Part shown: piece by piece, positions 61,943 through 64,000 of the stretch
Position numbering within the stretch: the first letter of the stretch is position 1
Layout of the letters: every line of letters starts with the position of its first letter
Assembly (NCBI RefSeq): GCF_027922425.1
Contig: NZ_BSFQ01000019.1
Span: forward strand, 60,784-124,783
Direction of reading: 5' to 3'
Origin: Pseudonocardia halophobica
Lineage (GTDB): Bacteria; Actinomycetota; Actinomycetes; Mycobacteriales; Pseudonocardiaceae
Length of the DNA: 64,000 nucleotides
Translations under genes and position numbers: made by a program
Notes under the pieces: generated by a model
Databases searched by the model: none
What the model was told of the DNA's origin: nothing
Seen by the model: the letters and a program-made list of their open reading frames with translations, nothing else

Positions 61943-63349
61943 ATGACCCTCTCGACCCCGCCGACCTCCTCGCTCGACGAGCTCCGCCCCGGCGACCTCC
62001 TCGCGCTCACCGCCGCCGTCGCCGGCCCCGTCCTGCAGCCCGGCGACCCCGGGTTCGCCGAGGAGGCCGCGGGCTTCAACGTCGCCTATCCGCCGGCCGC
62101 CGCCGTGGTCGTGGGCGCGACGAGCACGGCCGACGTCGCCGCGGCCGTCCGGTACGCCGCCGCCACCGGCCGGAAGGTCGCGGTGCAGGCCACCGGGCAC
62201 GGGCTCACCGGCGAGCTGTACGGCACGGTCCTGGTCACCACGAGGCGGATGGACGCGGTGCGGATCGACTCCCTGAACCGCCGCGCCGTCGTCGGGGCCG
62301 GGGTGCGCTGGCGGGCGGTGATCGACGCCGCCGCGCCGCACGGCCTCGCCCCGCTGAGCGGCTCGTCGTCGCAGGTCGGGGTGGTCGGCTACACGACCGG
62401 GGGCGGCCTCGGCCCGCTGGCCCGCCGCTACGGCTTCGCGGCCGACCACGTCCGGCGGTTCACCATCGTCACCGCCGACGGGGCGGTGCGCGAGGTCTCG
62501 GAGCACAGCCAGGGTCCGGACGCCGACCTCTTCTGGGCCGTCCGGGGCGGCAAGGGCAACTTCGGGATCGTCACCGAGATGGAGTTCGACCTCGTCCCGG
62601 TGGCCCGGTTCTTCGGCGGCGCGCTGTTCTTCGGCGCGGACGACGCGGCCGCCGTCCTGCACGCCTGGCGCGAGTGGGCGCCCGCCCTGCCCGAGGACGC
62701 CGGCACCTCCGTCGCGATGCTGCGCCTGCCGCCGGACCCGGCGCTGCCGGAGCCGCTGCGCGGCCGGTTCGCCGTCGCCGTCCGGTTCACGCACCTCGGA
62801 TCGGCCGAGGAGGGCGCCGCGCTGCTCGCCCCGATGCGGGCCGTCGCCGCGCCGGTGCTCGACACGGTCGCGGACCTGCCGTACGCCGCGATCGACGCGG
62901 TGCACATGGACCCGGTCGACCCGATGCCGATGTGGGACCGCGGCACCGCGGTCGCCGAGCTGCCCGCCGAGGCCGTCGACGCGCTCCTCGCCGTCGCCGG
63001 GCCGCAGGTCGAGGCACCGCTGGCGATGGTGGAGCTGCGGCTGCTGGGCGGGGCGGTCGCCCGCCGGCCCGAGGTGCCCGGCGCGGTCGCCGGCCGCGAC
63101 GCCGCCTTCTCCGTCTTCACCGTGGGCGTGCTCGCCGGGCCGCCCGTCGAGGTGGTCGTGGCGGCGACCGCGGCCGTGGTCGACAGCGTCGGGCCCTGGG
63201 CCTGCGGCGCGCTCGTCAACCTCCTCGGCCAGGCCGGTCCCGCCCGGGTCGGCGCCCTGTGGAGCGACGCCGACCGTGCCCGGCTGCTCGGGACCGCCCG
63301 CCGGTTCGACCCCGCCGGGACCTTCGCCACGAACGTCGTGATCGGCTGA
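61943..63349 (+). CDS. FAD-binding oxidoreductase (BBE/6-hydroxynicotine-oxidase-like)
   Basis: The 468-residue protein has a PCMH-type FAD domain: VVVGATSTADVAAAVRYAAATGRKVAVQATGHG (quoted in part), where the His of TGHG is placed like the covalent FAD histidine. It continues with SSSQVGVVGYTTGGGLGPLARRYG and RGGKGNFGIVTEMEF. The C-terminal BBE-like segment FDPAGTFATNVVIG closes the flavin site. It oxidises an unknown alcohol, sugar or amine with O2. The usual second covalent Cys (in GxxxxC of BBE) is not seen; GVVGYTTGGG stands there. Confidence 0.88.
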   Translation: MTLSTPPTSSLDELRPGDLLALTAAVAGPVLQPGDPGFAEEAAGFNVAYPPAAAVVVGATSTADVAAAVRYAAATGRKVAVQATGHGLTGELYGTVLVTTRRMDAVRIDSLNRRAVVGAGVRWRAVIDAAAPHGLAPLSGSSSQVGVVGYTTGGGLGPLARRYGFAADHVRRFTIVTADGAVREVSEHSQGPDADLFWAVRGGKGNFGIVTEMEFDLVPVARFFGGALFFGADDAAAVLHAWREWAPALPEDAGTSVAMLRLPPDPALPEPLRGRFAVAVRFTHLGSAEEGAALLAPMRAVAAPVLDTVADLPYAAIDAVHMDPVDPMPMWDRGTAVAELPAEAVDALLAVAGPQVEAPLAMVELRLLGGAVARRPEVPGAVAGRDAAFSVFTVGVLAGPPVEVVVAATAAVVDSVGPWACGALVNLLGQAGPARVGALWSDADRARLLGTARRFDPAGTFATNVVIG

Positions 63350-63483
63350 TCCACCCCGTCGTCCGCCGGCGCCGGGGCCCGTGCCCCGGCGCCGCGGGCG
63401 CCGTGTGCACACGAACTCCGTGGACGGCGGACGAGCTGCGGCGAGACGTGAATCGACCGCGGGGGAAGTGGGTACAGTGGCGC

Positions 63484-63825
63484 ATGGCCACTCCGAGCGA
63501 CGAACGCGCCGCCGGTCACCGGACCCACGGCGGCGACCCCGATTCCGCCTCCCCACCCGACCCGCGCCCCGCCTCCATCAAGGGCCGCCCGGTCCTCGGT
63601 TTCGGCGGCCCGAACTCCGGCTCCGGCTCCCACGACGGGCAGAGCGCGCTCAAGCTGCACCGCGGCATCTCGGTGCTCGCGTTCCTGCTCTGCGTGCTGG
63701 TCACGGTGGTGTTCCTGATGGACGGCGCGCTGGTCCCGGCGATCGTCTTCGCCGTGGTGGCCCTGGCCTGCGTCGGGATCTTCGCCTGGACCACCACCCA
63801 GCTCCGCGGCGCCCGGCACGGCTGA
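63484..63825 (+). CDS. Small two-helix membrane protein of unknown function
   Basis: The 113-residue protein has a hydrophilic ~60-residue N-terminus (Pro/Ser/Gly rich, GRPVLGFGGPNSGSGSHDGQ). Two helices follow (ISVLAFLLCVLVTVVFLM and LVPAIVFAVVALACVGIFAW) and a short basic end. No family is recognised with confidence. TACAGT lies 5 nt before ATG 63484, which fits a leaderless mRNA with its -10 box directly upstream. Confidence 0.7.
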   Translation: MATPSDERAAGHRTHGGDPDSASPPDPRPASIKGRPVLGFGGPNSGSGSHDGQSALKLHRGISVLAFLLCVLVTVVFLMDGALVPAIVFAVVALACVGIFAWTTTQLRGARHG

Positions 63826-63921
63826 GCCCGCGGCCGGTACCCTGCAGCGTCACCCAGGGTCATGTGATCGGTACTCTCCGTCGACGGATCGTCGACGCCA
63901 CGGGGAGTTTCAATGACCGTG

Positions 63922-64000
63922 TCAAGCCGCGTTGGCTGCGGGGGCCGGTGCCTCGGTGGTGAAGCGGCGGTTGTCACGGAGCAGCGCCCAGACGAGGTCG
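63922..64000 (-). CDS. C-terminus of a probable transposase (IS110-like), cut by the window edge
   Basis: The last 25 codons and stop of a gene entering from the right, reading DLVWALLRDNRRFTTEAPAP and ending in NAA. The xVLWALLRDxRxFTT pattern is typical of C-termini of IS110-family transposases. With only this fragment the family is uncertain, and the element's left end cannot be fixed; it probably lies between 63826 and 63921. Confidence 0.5.
   Translation of the reverse strand, partial: DLVWALLRDNRRFTTEAPAPAANAA

Overview
The window is about 74% GC and is actinobacterial. GTG starts are common, stop and start codons overlap as ATGA or GTGA in nearly every operon, and several genes look leaderless. 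On the minus strand the order pdtaR, rpsA, coaE recalls the mycobacterial pdtaR-polA-rpsA-coaE neighbourhood, here without polA and with a branched-chain amino-acid type ABC operon in between. Together with gene content this suggests a Pseudonocardia-like member of the Pseudonocardiales; that placement is inference.

Layout. 1-4.4 kb (minus): end of an ECF sigma factor, coaE fused to GrpB, a lipoprotein, rpsA. 4.7-7.1 kb (plus): methyltransferase, AlkZ-like winged-helix protein, hotdog thioesterase, ending in a perfect 40-bp palindrome that serves two convergent units. 7.1-12.9 kb (minus): livJ-H-M-G-F. 13.4-14.2 kb: the ANTAR regulator pdtaR and an odd class-I-shaped tRNA with anticodon CAA. 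14.6-24.5 kb: SNF2 helicase, methyltransferase and a divergent AfsR-type regulator, PEP-mutase family enzyme, SRPBCC, DUF1360, erythromycin-esterase-like and DUF6131 proteins. 24.7-30.8 kb: NAD formate dehydrogenase, aldehyde dehydrogenase and a three-subunit molybdenum aldehyde oxidoreductase (paoABC type). 30.7-36.8 kb: epimerase, a SigB/F-type stress sigma factor, a phosphatase/kinase/STAS fusion likely to act on such a sigma factor, a glycosyltransferase and a PRC-barrel protein. 37.0-42.1 kb: a formate dehydrogenase operon whose catalytic subunit is read through an in-frame UGA as selenocysteine, with a visible SECIS hairpin. 42.1-44.6 kb: a repeat-rich membrane protein, a GYD protein and a Vms1/eRF1-like protein. 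53.6-64 kb: amylosucrase, two MFS exporters each with its own regulator and operator, a ClC channel, an FAD oxidase, a small membrane protein and the end of a probable transposase.

The most unusual locus is 44.9-53.2 kb. It holds a membrane esterase and an MprF-like aminoacyl-tRNA:lipid transferase (translationally coupled), then a free-standing 54-nt RNA, an aspartate 4-decarboxylase, a 467-residue alanyl-tRNA synthetase consisting only of the aminoacylation and tRNA-recognition parts, and an unknown membrane protein. The RNA folds as a tRNA-Ala minihelix: a 7-bp acceptor stem with the G3-U70 alanine identity pair, A73 and encoded CCA, a T-arm, and one tiny hairpin in place of the D and anticodon arms. 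It has its own candidate promoter and a 14-bp terminator hairpin. I read this as a self-contained alanylation pathway set apart from translation: aspartate is decarboxylated to alanine, the trimmed AlaRS charges the minihelix, the MprF-like enzyme passes alanine to a lipid, and the esterase can remove it. The parts are visible in the sequence; the pathway is inference.
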